DNA of 64,000 nucleotides from Shewanella chilikensis (GTDB lineage: Bacteria > Pseudomonadota > Gammaproteobacteria > Enterobacterales > Shewanellaceae), in the NCBI RefSeq assembly GCF_002836945.1, contig NZ_NIJM01000007.1, positions 47,984 to 111,983 on the forward strand. The letters are read 5' to 3'. A program made the translations under genes and the position numbers. Shown here one piece after another: positions 44,465 to 54,500 of the stretch (its first letter is position 1; each line of letters opens with the position of its first letter). The notes beneath the pieces were generated by a model. That model was not told the origin of the DNA, did not search any database, and worked only from the letters and a program-made list of their open reading frames with translations.

Positions 44465-45225
44465 CACAGGAAAATCCCCCCAAGCTGCATGGCAATGGTA
44501 ATGCCTATCACGGAGGAGACTGTCATCAAGGTCGCCTGCCCCCAGCGGGAGATCCCCACATTCATATGCCCTTTAACCATATCCGATATCGAGTTGATCA
44601 TCGGAAAGCCGGGAACCAGCATCAGCACAGAGGCCGCCATCGCCAGCTCAGGGGTTTGGGTCACAGGATAGAGATACCCCAACTGGGCTGCCAAGCTGGT
44701 GACGAAGGCGGTCACGGCAAAGTTCACCAACACATTGAAGTGACGTTGCGCCATGGCCAGGCGCACAAACATGCCAATCACAGAAGCAAAGAAAGTGATA
44801 AAACATGCGGCCAGATCACCACCGAATAGATGACAAAAACTGCCGCAAGAGAGGCCTATCATGGGGATAAGCAGCCACTTGGGGTAGGTTTTGGGTTGCA
44901 GTCTGGCGAGGCGCTTGCGGACTTCATTGGGGCCATACAGACCTTTTTCGGCCAGCAGGCAGATGCGCTGCAGCTCGCACACCACTGTCATATTGATGCC
45001 GTGCTCGCGAATGCGTCGGGTGGTGGTGATACAACGACCGGAAACCAAACTGGTGAGCACCAGCGAATTGGAGGAGATGGATAGCTCGACACTGGCCAAG
45101 CCAAGTGCCCGGCCCAGACGCTGACTGATCTCTTCAACCAGTTCAGATTCAGCGCCATAGGCCAGCAATAGCTGAGCAACCCGGACGACCTGCCGGGTGA
45201 TATCGTTTTGGGTATCAGCGTACAC
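44464..45225 (-). CDS. yjjP: YjjP/ThrE N-terminal-type membrane protein
   Basis: A 253-residue protein of the ThrE (DUF1212) family. A soluble N-terminal part (RVAQLLLAYGAESELVEE; RREHGI-type region) is followed by five hydrophobic segments with GFPMINSISDMVKGH near the end. It forms the large half of the YjjPB exporter; substrate here is unknown. The GTG at 45225 is the only usual start near the obg end and is preceded by a weak CGAG. It lies 23 bases after obg. Confidence 0.85.
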   Translation of the reverse strand: MYADTQNDITRQVVRVAQLLLAYGAESELVEEISQRLGRALGLASVELSISSNSLVLTSLVSGRCITTTRRIREHGINMTVVCELQRICLLAEKGLYGPNEVRKRLARLQPKTYPKWLLIPMIGLSCGSFCHLFGGDLAACFITFFASVIGMFVRLAMAQRHFNVLVNFAVTAFVTSLAAQLGYLYPVTQTPELAMAASVLMLVPGFPMINSISDMVKGHMNVGISRWGQATLMTVSSVIGITIAMQLGGIFL

Positions 45226-45248
45226 AGGTGTTCAGGCTCGCTCAGATA

Positions 45249-46445
<1,197 letters not shown>

Positions 46446-46500
46446 TTATACTGCCTAACCCTGCAAGGCGCCAAAAAACAGAAACTATGGCTCTCGCCCA

Positions 46501-46529
46501 AAACAAAAGCCCCACCAATGGCGGGGCTC
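46501..46529 (-). terminator. Terminator between rpmA and obg
   Basis: A 9-bp stem AGCCCCACC / GGCGGGGCT (one G-T pair) with loop AAT, followed on the minus strand by TTTGTTTT. It probably gives partial termination so that obg is made in smaller amounts than the ribosomal proteins (inference). Confidence 0.78.
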
Positions 46530-46550
46530 AAAGCAATTCTGGTTTGAAGA

Positions 46551-46808
<258 letters not shown>

Positions 46809-46819
46809 TCAGACTCCTA

Positions 46820-47131
46820 TTAAGCGTTGATAGCAGTGATTTTAACTTCAGTGAACCACTGACGGTGGCCCATTTTCTTCTCGTGGTGCTTACGACGGTT
46901 GAACTTTTGGATAGTTACCTTTTCACCACGGCCATGGCTAACAACAGTAGCCACAACTTTACCGCCTGCTACCAGAGGGGTACCCACCTGGACGTTTTCA
47001 CCATCAGCGATCAGCAGAACTTGATCGAATTCGATAGTTTCACCAGTGGCAACTTCAATTTTTTCCAAACGAACAGTATGGCCTTCAGCAACACGGTGTT
47101 GCTTACCACCACTTTGAAAAACAGCGTACAT
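46820..47131 (-). CDS. rplU: 50S ribosomal protein L21
   Basis: A 103-residue L21 ([47 protein letters not shown]). It binds 23S rRNA. It begins the rplU-rpmA-obg operon and is divergent from ispB, as in E. coli. GGAG lies ten bases before the ATG at 47131. The 273-base divergent gap holds both promoters. Confidence 0.98.
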   Translation of the reverse strand: MYAVFQSGGKQHRVAEGHTVRLEKIEVATGETIEFDQVLLIADGENVQVGTPLVAGGKVVATVVSHGRGEKVTIQKFNRRKHHEKKMGHRQWFTEVKITAINA

Positions 47132-47404
47132 AGCTATTTTACTCCGAAATTCTTAACACGCCGGCTCATCTCTATGAGGCTGGGTGCTACAAAAACTTTA
47201 ATGACAATGGGCGCGGAGTTTACGCGAATAATCCCTTACAGGCAAGCCCTAATTGAAGCTCAAGAAAAAAAGACCGGATTAACTCGCACATTACTCCCTC
47301 TGCTACTGTCTTGTTCATTAATTTTAGGTAAACTTCGGTCTATTACAATACTTAAGCTTATCGGGAGCTGCCGATTCGGCGTTCCTTCATACCTAGAGTC
47401 TACT

Positions 47405-48376
47405 ATGGATTTAACTGCTATCCGTCAGCTGGCTGACGCCGACATGCAAGCCGTCAATCAACTGATCTACAAACAACTCGAATCTGATGTTGCCCTGATC
47501 AATCAATTGGGGTTCTACATCATCAACGGTGGCGGCAAACGTATGCGGCCGTTACTGTCGATTCTGGCAGCAAGATCGCTCGACTATAGTGGTGAAGCAC
47601 ACCTGAAGCTGGCCGCTATCATAGAGTTTATTCATACAGCTTCACTGCTCCACGACGATGTGGTGGATGAATCCACTCTGCGCCGTGGACGGGAGACAGC
47701 CAATGCCCTGTTTGGCAACAGCGCCAGCGTGCTGGTCGGCGACTTTCTTTATACCCGCTCTTTCCAGATGATGACAGAGTTGGAGTCGATGAAGGTATTG
47801 CAGGTACTGGCCAACACCACCAACGTACTGGCCGAGGGTGAAGTGCTGCAGTTGATGAACTGCAACGATCCGGATACCACAGAAGCCAGCTATATGCGGG
47901 TAATCTACTGCAAAACAGCCAAACTATTTGAAGCCGCAACCCGTCTGGCCGGTGTGCTGGCCGGTTGCGACAGCGAAATGGAAACGGCGCTGGCCGACTA
48001 TGGCAAATACCTGGGCACCGCCTTCCAGTTGACCGATGACCTGCTGGACTACACTGCCGACGCCGAAGAACTGGGTAAGAACATAGGTGACGACCTCGCC
48101 GAAGGTAAACCCACACTGCCGCTGATCTACGCCATCGCCCACGGTACAGAGCCACAGCGCCAGATGATCCGCCAGGCGATTGAACAAGGTGATGGCACCG
48201 AGCATATCGAAGAAATTATCAATGCACTCAACACCTGTGGCGCACTGGAATATACCCAGCAAAGGGCCTATGAAGAGGCCGATAAGGCCGTAGCGGCCCT
48301 TTCGGTACTGCCTGAGTCCGACTACAAGCTGGCGCTGATAAGCCTGGCTAAAATCGCCGTAGCCCGCAGTCACTGA
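47405..48376 (+). CDS. ispB: Octaprenyl diphosphate synthase
   Basis: A 323-residue trans-prenyltransferase that makes the quinone side chain. Both aspartate-rich motifs are intact: LLHDDVVDES and LTDDLLDYT, with GGGKRMRPLL in the N-terminal part. The ATG at 47405 gives the normal MDLTAIRQL start; the much longer open frame upstream runs through rplU and its promoter region and is not real. Divergent from rplU, and ends at a terminator shared with clpB. Confidence 0.95.
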   Translation: MDLTAIRQLADADMQAVNQLIYKQLESDVALINQLGFYIINGGGKRMRPLLSILAARSLDYSGEAHLKLAAIIEFIHTASLLHDDVVDESTLRRGRETANALFGNSASVLVGDFLYTRSFQMMTELESMKVLQVLANTTNVLAEGEVLQLMNCNDPDTTEASYMRVIYCKTAKLFEAATRLAGVLAGCDSEMETALADYGKYLGTAFQLTDDLLDYTADAEELGKNIGDDLAEGKPTLPLIYAIAHGTEPQRQMIRQAIEQGDGTEHIEEIINALNTCGALEYTQQRAYEEADKAVAALSVLPESDYKLALISLAKIAVARSH

Positions 48377-48432
48377 TAGGCTAAAGACGACGGATTAAAA
48401 CCCATCAGTTGAATTTGTCGTTTAACCCAAGC

Positions 48433-48470
48433 AAAAAAGGAGCGCTCAAAGCGCTCCTTTTTGTTTTTGG
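48433..48470. terminator. Bidirectional terminator between ispB and clpB
   Basis: An 11-bp perfect stem AAAAGGAGCGC / GCGCTCCTTTT with loop TCAAA, an A run before and a T run after. It serves both convergent genes. Confidence 0.9.
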
Positions 48471-48489
48471 TTTGTTGTTTATGGTGTGA

Positions 48490-51063
48490 TTACTGCTCAA
48501 ACACCAAGTTGTCGTCGCGATAGTCCACCTTGATCGGCTGACCTGGCAGCAACTCGCCTCTAAGCAGCTTTTGCGCCAGTGGGTTTTCCACCTCTTGCTG
48601 CAGTGCCCGCTTCAACGGCCTTGCACCATACACTGGGTCGAACCCGGCTCTGGCAATAAAGCTCAGCGCGGCATCTGTGATCTCCAGCTCGAACTCTTTC
48701 TCCGCCAAACGTTGGCGCAGCGACTCGACCTGAATCGCGGCAATACTCTTGATATGCTCGCTATCCAGCGGGTGGAACACCACGGTTTCGTCGATCCGGT
48801 TGAGGAACTCGGGGCGGAAATGGTGCTGCACCACATTCATCACCTGAGCCTTCATCTCATCGTAACTTTGGTGACTGAACTGCTCCTGGATAATGTCGGA
48901 ACCCAGGTTCGAGGTCATAATCACCACAGCGTTACGGAAGTCAACCGTACGCCCCTGACCATCGGTCAGGCGGCCATCATCCAGTACTTGGAGCAGTATG
49001 TTGAACACATCCGGGTGTGCCTTTTCCACCTCATCGAGCAGGATCACCGAGTAGGGACGACGGCGCACCGCTTCGGTAAGGTAACCCCCTTCCTCATAAC
49101 CCACATAGCCCGGAGGCGCCCCGACCAACCTGGAGACTGAGTGTTTCTCCATAAATTCGGACATATCTATCCGCACCATGGCGCTCTCTGTGTCGAACAG
49201 GAACTTGGCCAGCGACTTACACAGCTCGGTCTTACCTACCCCGGTCGGGCCGAGGAACAGGAAGGAGCCTATGGGCCGGTTAGGATCGGCCAGACCCGCG
49301 CGGCTACGACGAATAGCGTTGGCCACGGCATCGACCGCCTCATCCTGGCCGATCACCCGCTCATGCAGCGCATCTTCCATATGCAGCAGTTTTTCCCGCT
49401 CGCCTTCGAGCATCTTGGAAACCGGGATCCCGGTCGCCTTGGAAAGTACCTCGGCAATTTCAACATCCGTGACCTTGTTACGCAGCAAGGTCATATCCTG
49501 CATCTCGGCCTGAGACGCCAGATCCAGCTGTTTCTCCAGCTCGGGGATGCGGCCATATTGCAGCTCGGACATCCGGGTCAAATCACCGGCGCGGCGCGCC
49601 ACTTCCATATCCAGTCTGGCTTGCTCCAGATCCGCCTTGATATGCTGAGTGCCCGCCAGTGCCGCTTTTTCTGTGTGCCAAATCTCATTAAGTTCGGCAG
49701 CCTTCTGCTCCACTTCCACCAGCTCGCTGCGCAGATGTTCGAGACGCTTACGACTGGCCTCATCGTTTTCCTTCGCCAACGCCTGCTCTTCCAGCTTGAG
49801 CTGAATGATTCGGCGTTCGAGGCGATCCAGCGGCTCCGGCTTGGAGTCTATCTGCATCCGAATGCTGGAAGCGGCTTCGTCGATAAGGTCGATGGCCTTG
49901 TCAGGCAGCTTACGATCTGACACATAACGGTGGGACATGGTCGCCGCCGCCACAATCGCCGGATCGGTAATTTCCACATGGTGGTGCAGCTCGTAGCGCT
50001 CTTTCAGACCACGCAGAATAGCGATGGTATCCTCGACACTGGGCTCATCCACCAGGACTTTCTGGAAGCGCCGCTCCAGCGCCGCATCTTTTTCAATATA
50101 CTGACGATACTCGTCCAGGGTAGTGGCACCGACACAGTGCAGCTCACCGCGGGCCAGTGCCGGCTTGAGCATATTACCCGCATCCATGGCGCCATCGGAT
50201 TTACCCGCGCCCACCATAGTATGCAGCTCGTCAATAAAGAGGATCACCTGGCCCTCTTCCTGAGCAAGCTCGTTGAGCACAGCCTTGAGTCTTTCTTCAA
50301 ACTCACCCCGATATTTGGCACCAGCCACCAATGCGCCGAGATCCAGCGACAATACTCGCTTGTTCTTGATGCCTTCAGGCACCTCGCCGTTGACGATACG
50401 CTGCGCCAGCCCTTCAACAATGGCGGTCTTACCCACACCGGGCTCACCGATAAGCACAGGGTTGTTCTTGCTGCGACGCTGCAGTACCTGCACCGTGCGA
50501 CGAATTTCATCGTCACGGCCAATAACAGGATCCAGCTTGCCCTGCTCGGCACGCTCGGTCAGATCTATGGTGTATTTCTTCAACGCCTGGCGCTGATCCT
50601 CAGCATTGGGGTCATCCACCTTCTGGCCGCCACGCACGGCTTCGATGGTTTTCTCCATCAGCTCTTTGGTGGCACCGGCCTGCTTGAGGCACTGTGCCAG
50701 GGTGTCGTTACCTTCCAGTGCCGCCAGAATAAACAGCTCACTGGAGATATATTTGTCTTTACGCTTCTGTGCCAGCTTGTCGCACAGATTCAGCAAACGT
50801 ATCAGCGCCTGGGATAACTGAACATCACCGCCTGTTCCTTCCACCTGGGGCAAGCGCTCCAGTTCCTGACTAATCAAGGAACGCAGAGTGCTGACCTGGA
50901 TACCAGCTTGGGTCAACAGCGGATGAATTGAACCGCCATCCTGATTCAACAAAGCCATCATCAGATGGACGGGTTCTATGAACTGATGGTCACGGCCAAG
51001 CGCCAGAGATTGGGCATCCGAGATAGCAAGCTGAAATTTATTGGTCATACGATCGAGTCGCAT
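48490..51063 (-). CDS. clpB: ClpB disaggregase
   Basis: An 857-residue Hsp100 chaperone, the same length as E. coli ClpB. It pulls apart protein aggregates together with DnaK. Order: N-domain ([20 protein letters not shown]), first AAA+ module with [13 protein letters not shown], coiled-coil middle domain at about 400-525, second AAA+ module with [13 protein letters not shown], and the small C-terminal domain. AGGAGG precedes the ATG at 51063, and the start matches E. coli exactly; the seven-residue longer frame is not used. A sigma-32 promoter lies 48-75 bases upstream. Confidence 0.97.
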   Translation of the reverse strand: MRLDRMTNKFQLAISDAQSLALGRDHQFIEPVHLMMALLNQDGGSIHPLLTQAGIQVSTLRSLISQELERLPQVEGTGGDVQLSQALIRLLNLCDKLAQKRKDKYISSELFILAALEGNDTLAQCLKQAGATKELMEKTIEAVRGGQKVDDPNAEDQRQALKKYTIDLTERAEQGKLDPVIGRDDEIRRTVQVLQRRSKNNPVLIGEPGVGKTAIVEGLAQRIVNGEVPEGIKNKRVLSLDLGALVAGAKYRGEFEERLKAVLNELAQEEGQVILFIDELHTMVGAGKSDGAMDAGNMLKPALARGELHCVGATTLDEYRQYIEKDAALERRFQKVLVDEPSVEDTIAILRGLKERYELHHHVEITDPAIVAAATMSHRYVSDRKLPDKAIDLIDEAASSIRMQIDSKPEPLDRLERRIIQLKLEEQALAKENDEASRKRLEHLRSELVEVEQKAAELNEIWHTEKAALAGTQHIKADLEQARLDMEVARRAGDLTRMSELQYGRIPELEKQLDLASQAEMQDMTLLRNKVTDVEIAEVLSKATGIPVSKMLEGEREKLLHMEDALHERVIGQDEAVDAVANAIRRSRAGLADPNRPIGSFLFLGPTGVGKTELCKSLAKFLFDTESAMVRIDMSEFMEKHSVSRLVGAPPGYVGYEEGGYLTEAVRRRPYSVILLDEVEKAHPDVFNILLQVLDDGRLTDGQGRTVDFRNAVVIMTSNLGSDIIQEQFSHQSYDEMKAQVMNVVQHHFRPEFLNRIDETVVFHPLDSEHIKSIAAIQVESLRQRLAEKEFELEITDAALSFIARAGFDPVYGARPLKRALQQEVENPLAQKLLRGELLPGQPIKVDYRDDNLVFEQ

Positions 51064-51110
51064 ACAGCCTCCTGAAACTCTCAAAATGAGGTATTACTTC
51101 GTTAGCTTAA

Positions 51111-51138
51111 ATATGAGGATGCTTTAACCGATTTCAAG
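51111..51138 (-). promoter_or_regulatory. Sigma-32 (heat-shock) promoter of clpB
   Basis: On the minus strand a perfect -35 CTTGAAA (51132-51138) is followed after 13 bases by CCTCATAT (51111-51118), close to the sigma-32 -10 CCCCATNT. The -10 lies about 47 bases before the clpB ATG and the site is between pgeF and clpB, so clpB can be induced apart from the upstream genes. Confidence 0.8.
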
Positions 51139-51159
51139 TCAGACGAATAAAATAACCAC

Positions 51160-51873
51160 TCAATCAGTAAGCCAAATCAACGAGGCCATGCGGCCGGTAC
51201 GGCCATCGCGGCGGTAGGAAAAATAGTCTTTGTTGTTATAGGTGCAGATATCCAAGGCATATACCTGCCGGACACCCGCCCGCTGCAATCTGAGCCTGGC
51301 AAGCCCCTGCAGATCGCCGAGAAACTTATCCCCCTTGGCTACAAAGCAGTTGTCGGCCTTGGGGTCTTTATCGCAAAAAGCAGCACGTACTTCAGCGCCC
51401 ACTTCGAAGGCCGTTTTGCCTATTGCCGGTCCGAGACAGGCGATAAGCTCAGAGCCGGGACGAAAACGGGCAATTCCCGCTTCGATAACGCCATCACACA
51501 GGCCACGCCAGCCGGCGTGCAGCGCCGCCACCTGGGTGCCTGCACTGTCACACAAAAGTACTGGCAGACAGTCGGCGGTCATCACCACGGCCACATGCGC
51601 CTTGCTGTCGCTATAACTGCCATCGGCAATCCTTAGGGAGTCACGCGCCAGATCGACGACCTCTGTGCCATGTACCTGCTCCAGCCATGCCGGCTCGCTG
51701 GGCAGAGCCAGCCGCTGTGCCAATAAAGCACGGTTGGCCTGCACAGATGCGGAAATGTCTCCCACATGCAGCCCCAGATTCAGGCTGTCAAACGGTGGCA
51801 GGCTGACACCGCCATGACGCTGGGTCATGGCGATTCTGACATTGGCCGGCAGCGGCCAGAGACAGCCGTACAT
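51160..51873 (-). CDS. pgeF: Peptidoglycan-editing / purine nucleoside phosphorylase-like protein YfiH
   Basis: A 237-residue YfiH/PgeF (DUF152, LACC1-type) protein. Conserved TADCLPVLL, LHAGWRGL and the zinc-ligand His/Cys set are present, with C-terminal SYRRDGRTGRMASLIWL. Family members have been described as purine nucleoside phosphorylases and as editors that keep L-Ser out of peptidoglycan stems. The start at 51873 is one base after the rluD stop, with CGGAG inside the rluD end, so translation is coupled. The rluD-pgeF-clpB order is that of E. coli. Confidence 0.93.
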   Translation of the reverse strand: MYGCLWPLPANVRIAMTQRHGGVSLPPFDSLNLGLHVGDISASVQANRALLAQRLALPSEPAWLEQVHGTEVVDLARDSLRIADGSYSDSKAHVAVVMTADCLPVLLCDSAGTQVAALHAGWRGLCDGVIEAGIARFRPGSELIACLGPAIGKTAFEVGAEVRAAFCDKDPKADNCFVAKGDKFLGDLQGLARLRLQRAGVRQVYALDICTYNNKDYFSYRRDGRTGRMASLIWLTD

Positions 51874-51874
51874 G

Positions 51875-52849
51875 TTACAGATACTCCGGCGGATGCTCTT
51901 CGGTGTCTTTACGCAGCGCCTTGGTCAGCTCGACCATATCCTCGGGGATAGGTGCCTGCCAGCTCATCAGCTCACAGGTGATGGGGTGCACCAACTCCAG
52001 TCGCACCGCGTGCAGCGCCTGGCGCTTGAAGTTTTTCAGCACTTCGAAAAAGGCTTCACTGGCGGCCTTGGGGGGTTTTGGACGACCACCATAGACGGGA
52101 TCGCCCACCAACACATGACCTATATAAGCCATATGCACCCGGATCTGGTGAGTCCGGCCACTTTCCAGCCTCAAGCGCAAGCGGGTATGGGCGCGGAATT
52201 TTTCCGCCACACGATAGTGAGTCACCGCCGGCTTACCACTGTGGTGCACCGCCATATGAGTACGCTTGGTGGGGTGACGCCCGATAGGCTCATCCACTGT
52301 ACCACCGGCTGTCATGGTGCCCAGCACTATGGCTTCATATTCACGGGTAATGTCGCGCGCCTGCAGCGCCGCCACCAGATGAGTTTGAGCCTCAACTGTC
52401 TTGGCTACCACCATCAGGCCTGTGGTGTCCTTATCGAGACGATGGACAATACCGGCCCTGGGCACATGTTCTATCTCGGGGCAATGATGCAGCAGGGCAT
52501 TCATCAAGGTGCCGTCACTATTACCGGCACCGGGATGCACCACTAAACCCGCCTGCTTGTTGATCACCAATATATGGTCATCTTCATAGACGATATTCAG
52601 ATCGATAGCCTGGGCCTCGGCGTGCACCTCTTCTTCCAAAGTGGCTTGAACCTCTATCTCCTGAGATTCCAACACCTTCTCTCTGGGCTTGTTTACCACA
52701 GTACCATCGACGGACACTTTGCCATCGAGGATCCATTCCTTGATCCTGGTTCGGGAGTAATCGGGGAACAACTCGGCCAAAGCCTGATCCAATCTCAGAC
52801 CGGTTTGGGTTGCTGATATCTCGCTTTTTAGATTAATCTCTTGCGTCAT
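51875..52849 (-). CDS. rluD: 23S rRNA pseudouridine(1911/1915/1917) synthase
   Basis: A 324-residue RluD. An S4 domain (LDQALAELFPDYSRTRIKEWI) precedes the catalytic domain with the active-site aspartate in GIVHRLDKDTTGLMVVAKT and the RTHQIRVHMAYIGHVLVGD segment. It modifies helix 69 of 23S rRNA, important for ribosome function. It is coupled to pgeF and divergent from bamD, as in E. coli. Confidence 0.95.
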   Translation of the reverse strand: MTQEINLKSEISATQTGLRLDQALAELFPDYSRTRIKEWILDGKVSVDGTVVNKPREKVLESQEIEVQATLEEEVHAEAQAIDLNIVYEDDHILVINKQAGLVVHPGAGNSDGTLMNALLHHCPEIEHVPRAGIVHRLDKDTTGLMVVAKTVEAQTHLVAALQARDITREYEAIVLGTMTAGGTVDEPIGRHPTKRTHMAVHHSGKPAVTHYRVAEKFRAHTRLRLRLESGRTHQIRVHMAYIGHVLVGDPVYGGRPKPPKAASEAFFEVLKNFKRQALHAVRLELVHPITCELMSWQAPIPEDMVELTKALRKDTEEHPPEYL

Positions 52850-52971
52850 AGGAACCGTCCCCAGTTAATGGGGTCAAAAACTGTGTACTTTCTGGTACAC
52901 TCGGAATCGGCCATTTTATCGTGAAATGGAAAAATTCTTAACTACAACTTACTCAAGAATCGAATTCAAGT

Positions 52972-53733
52972 ATGCATAATATTGCCAAAGGCGCTGCCAT
53001 AGCCTTTTTTTCGCTGGCCATTGTGGCCTGTAGCAGCAAACCGGAAGACGACTTAATTACCAGCAAGCAGTCTCCGGACGTTCTCTACTCCCAGGCCCGT
53101 ACCTCTATGGAGCTGGGTAACTATACCAAGGCTGTGCGTTCACTGGAGGCATTGGATTCCCGCTTCCCCTTTGGTCCACACAAGACTCAGGTTCAGCTGG
53201 ATCTGATTTATGCCTACTATAAGTTGGATGATACCCCGTCGGCAGTCGCCAACATCGACAGATTTATCCGCCTCAACCCCACCCACCCGGATATAGACTA
53301 TGTCTACTATATGCGTGGACTGGTGAATATGCAGGCCGACAACTATTTGTTCCATGACATGCTCAATATAGACAGAAGCGACAGGGATCCTCAATTTGCC
53401 CTCGATGCCTTCAAGGACTTCGAACGCCTGCTCAAGACCTATCCCAACAGCAAGTATGCGGCCGACGCCCAGAAGAGAATGCAGCACCTGAAGAATCGTC
53501 TGGCGCTATATTCGGTGAAAGTGGCCGAATATTATCTGAAAATGAATGCCTGGAGCGCAGCCGCCATTCGGGCACAGTCCGTAATGGAAACTTATCCCGG
53601 CACTCCATCGACAGAGCGCGCGCTTGAGATCATGGTCACCGCTTATGATGAACTGGGTCAGGAGCAGTTAAAGCAGCACGTACTGACAGTTATGCGTGCC
53701 AACTATCCGGGGAACGACCTCCTCAAGGATTAA
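52972..53733 (+). CDS. bamD: Outer-membrane assembly lipoprotein BamD
   Basis: A 253-residue essential BAM-complex lipoprotein. A signal peptide with lipobox IVAC is followed by five TPR-like repeats (SPDVLYSQARTSMELGNYTKAV; RFPFGPHKTQVQLDLIYAYYK; LNPTHPDIDYVYYMRGL). It works with BamA to insert beta-barrel proteins. The ATG at 52972 is standard. It is divergent from rluD and ends at a terminator before the tRNA cluster. Confidence 0.96.
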   Translation: MHNIAKGAAIAFFSLAIVACSSKPEDDLITSKQSPDVLYSQARTSMELGNYTKAVRSLEALDSRFPFGPHKTQVQLDLIYAYYKLDDTPSAVANIDRFIRLNPTHPDIDYVYYMRGLVNMQADNYLFHDMLNIDRSDRDPQFALDAFKDFERLLKTYPNSKYAADAQKRMQHLKNRLALYSVKVAEYYLKMNAWSAAAIRAQSVMETYPGTPSTERALEIMVTAYDELGQEQLKQHVLTVMRANYPGNDLLKD

Positions 53734-53740
53734 TCCCTTA

Positions 53741-53768
53741 ACGCCCCACTTTAACGTGGGGCGTTTTG
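53741..53768 (+). terminator. Terminator after bamD
   Basis: A 9-bp perfect stem ACGCCCCAC / GTGGGGCGT with a six-base loop, followed by TTTTG. Confidence 0.88.
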
Positions 53769-53961
53769 TTTCCAGAAGAAGATAAAACCTGCCTCCCCTT
53801 AAACCTCGAAATCCCGGCTTTACAGGCTGAGTTTTCGATTGGGCTAATTTACCCCTAGCCCAGCAATGACGCGGCTTTCGTTCAAAAGCTAAGCAATATG
53901 CGCCTTTTCGAGTAAAACTTGCTCAAACACGCGTTATTTTGAAATATTTCTCAGAAAAGAG

Positions 53962-53990
53962 TTGACTCAAAACCGTAAAAGTCTTTTAAT
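53962..53990 (+). promoter_or_regulatory. Promoter of the tRNA cluster
   Basis: TTGACT (53962-53967) and TTTAAT (53985-53990) stand exactly 17 bases apart, followed by a GC-rich stretch (GCACGCCGTC) right before the first tRNA. A GC-rich discriminator is the usual mark of stringent control. Confidence 0.8.
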
Positions 53991-54000
53991 GCACGCCGTC

Positions 54001-54076
54001 GCCCGAATAGCTCAGTTGGTAGAGCAGCGGATTGAAAATCCGCGTGTCCCTGGTTCGATTCCGGGTTCGGGCACCA
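54001..54076 (+). tRNA. tRNA-Phe (GAA)
   Basis: A 76-base cloverleaf: acceptor GCCCGAA / TTCGGGC, D-arm AGCTCAGTTGGTAGAGC, anticodon loop TTGAAAA with GAA, T-loop GGTTCGATTCC, and an encoded CCA end. It is the first gene of a three-tRNA transcript. Confidence 0.97.
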
Positions 54077-54128
54077 CCTTCAACTTTAAGGTGCTCAGGC
54101 GACTGAGGAAATTGCAAAGCAGTACAGT

Positions 54129-54215
54129 GCAGGTGTGGTGGAATTGGTAGACACGCCAGCTTCAGGTGCTGGTGCCCTCACGGGCGTGGAAGTTCAAGTC
54201 TTCTCACCTGTACCA
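54129..54215 (+). tRNA. tRNA-Leu (CAG), copy 1
   Basis: An 87-base class II tRNA with acceptor GCAGGTG / CACCTGT (G-T closing pair), anticodon stem CCAGC/GCTGG around CAG, the long variable arm GTGCCCTCACGGGCGT, T-arm with GTTCAAGTC, and encoded CCA. It reads CUG, the commonest leucine codon here. Confidence 0.95.
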
Positions 54216-54248
54216 ATTAACACATGAAAGAGTCGAAATGAAAACAGT

Positions 54249-54335
54249 GCAGGTGTGGTGGAATTGGTAGACACGCCAGCTTCAGGTGCTGGTGCCCTCA
54301 CGGGCGTGGAAGTTCAAGTCTTCTCACCTGTACCA
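54249..54335 (+). tRNA. tRNA-Leu (CAG), copy 2
   Basis: Identical in sequence to copy 1, exactly 120 bases further on. The identity extends five bases before and two bases after the tRNA itself, showing a recent or homogenised duplication. Confidence 0.95.
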
Positions 54336-54342
54336 ATCATTT

Positions 54343-54368
54343 AAACCTCGCGATGCGAGGTTTTTTTG
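54343..54368 (+). terminator. Terminator of the tRNA transcript
   Basis: A 9-bp stem AAACCTCGC / GCGAGGTTT with a three-base loop (GAT), followed by a T run. Confidence 0.88.
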
Positions 54369-54500
54369 TATCCAAAATTTGCCCCTCTCTCGTCTCACGC
54401 ATTTCATACTTTTTTGCTATACCTTTTGTATGGCTCAACAAATTGGATTGACAGGGCCTCATCCAAGGACAAGTTCCCTTCTGGACCAAGGTTCTCAAGC

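Noticed and set aside
46865..47404. N-terminal 180-codon extension of ispB
   Set aside because: It runs antisense through rplU and its promoter; the ATG at 47405 gives the normal IspB start.
54366..54500. 45-residue N-terminal extension of chemoreceptor 1
   Set aside because: It starts inside the tRNA terminator T run; the ATG at 54501 gives a normal receptor N-terminus.
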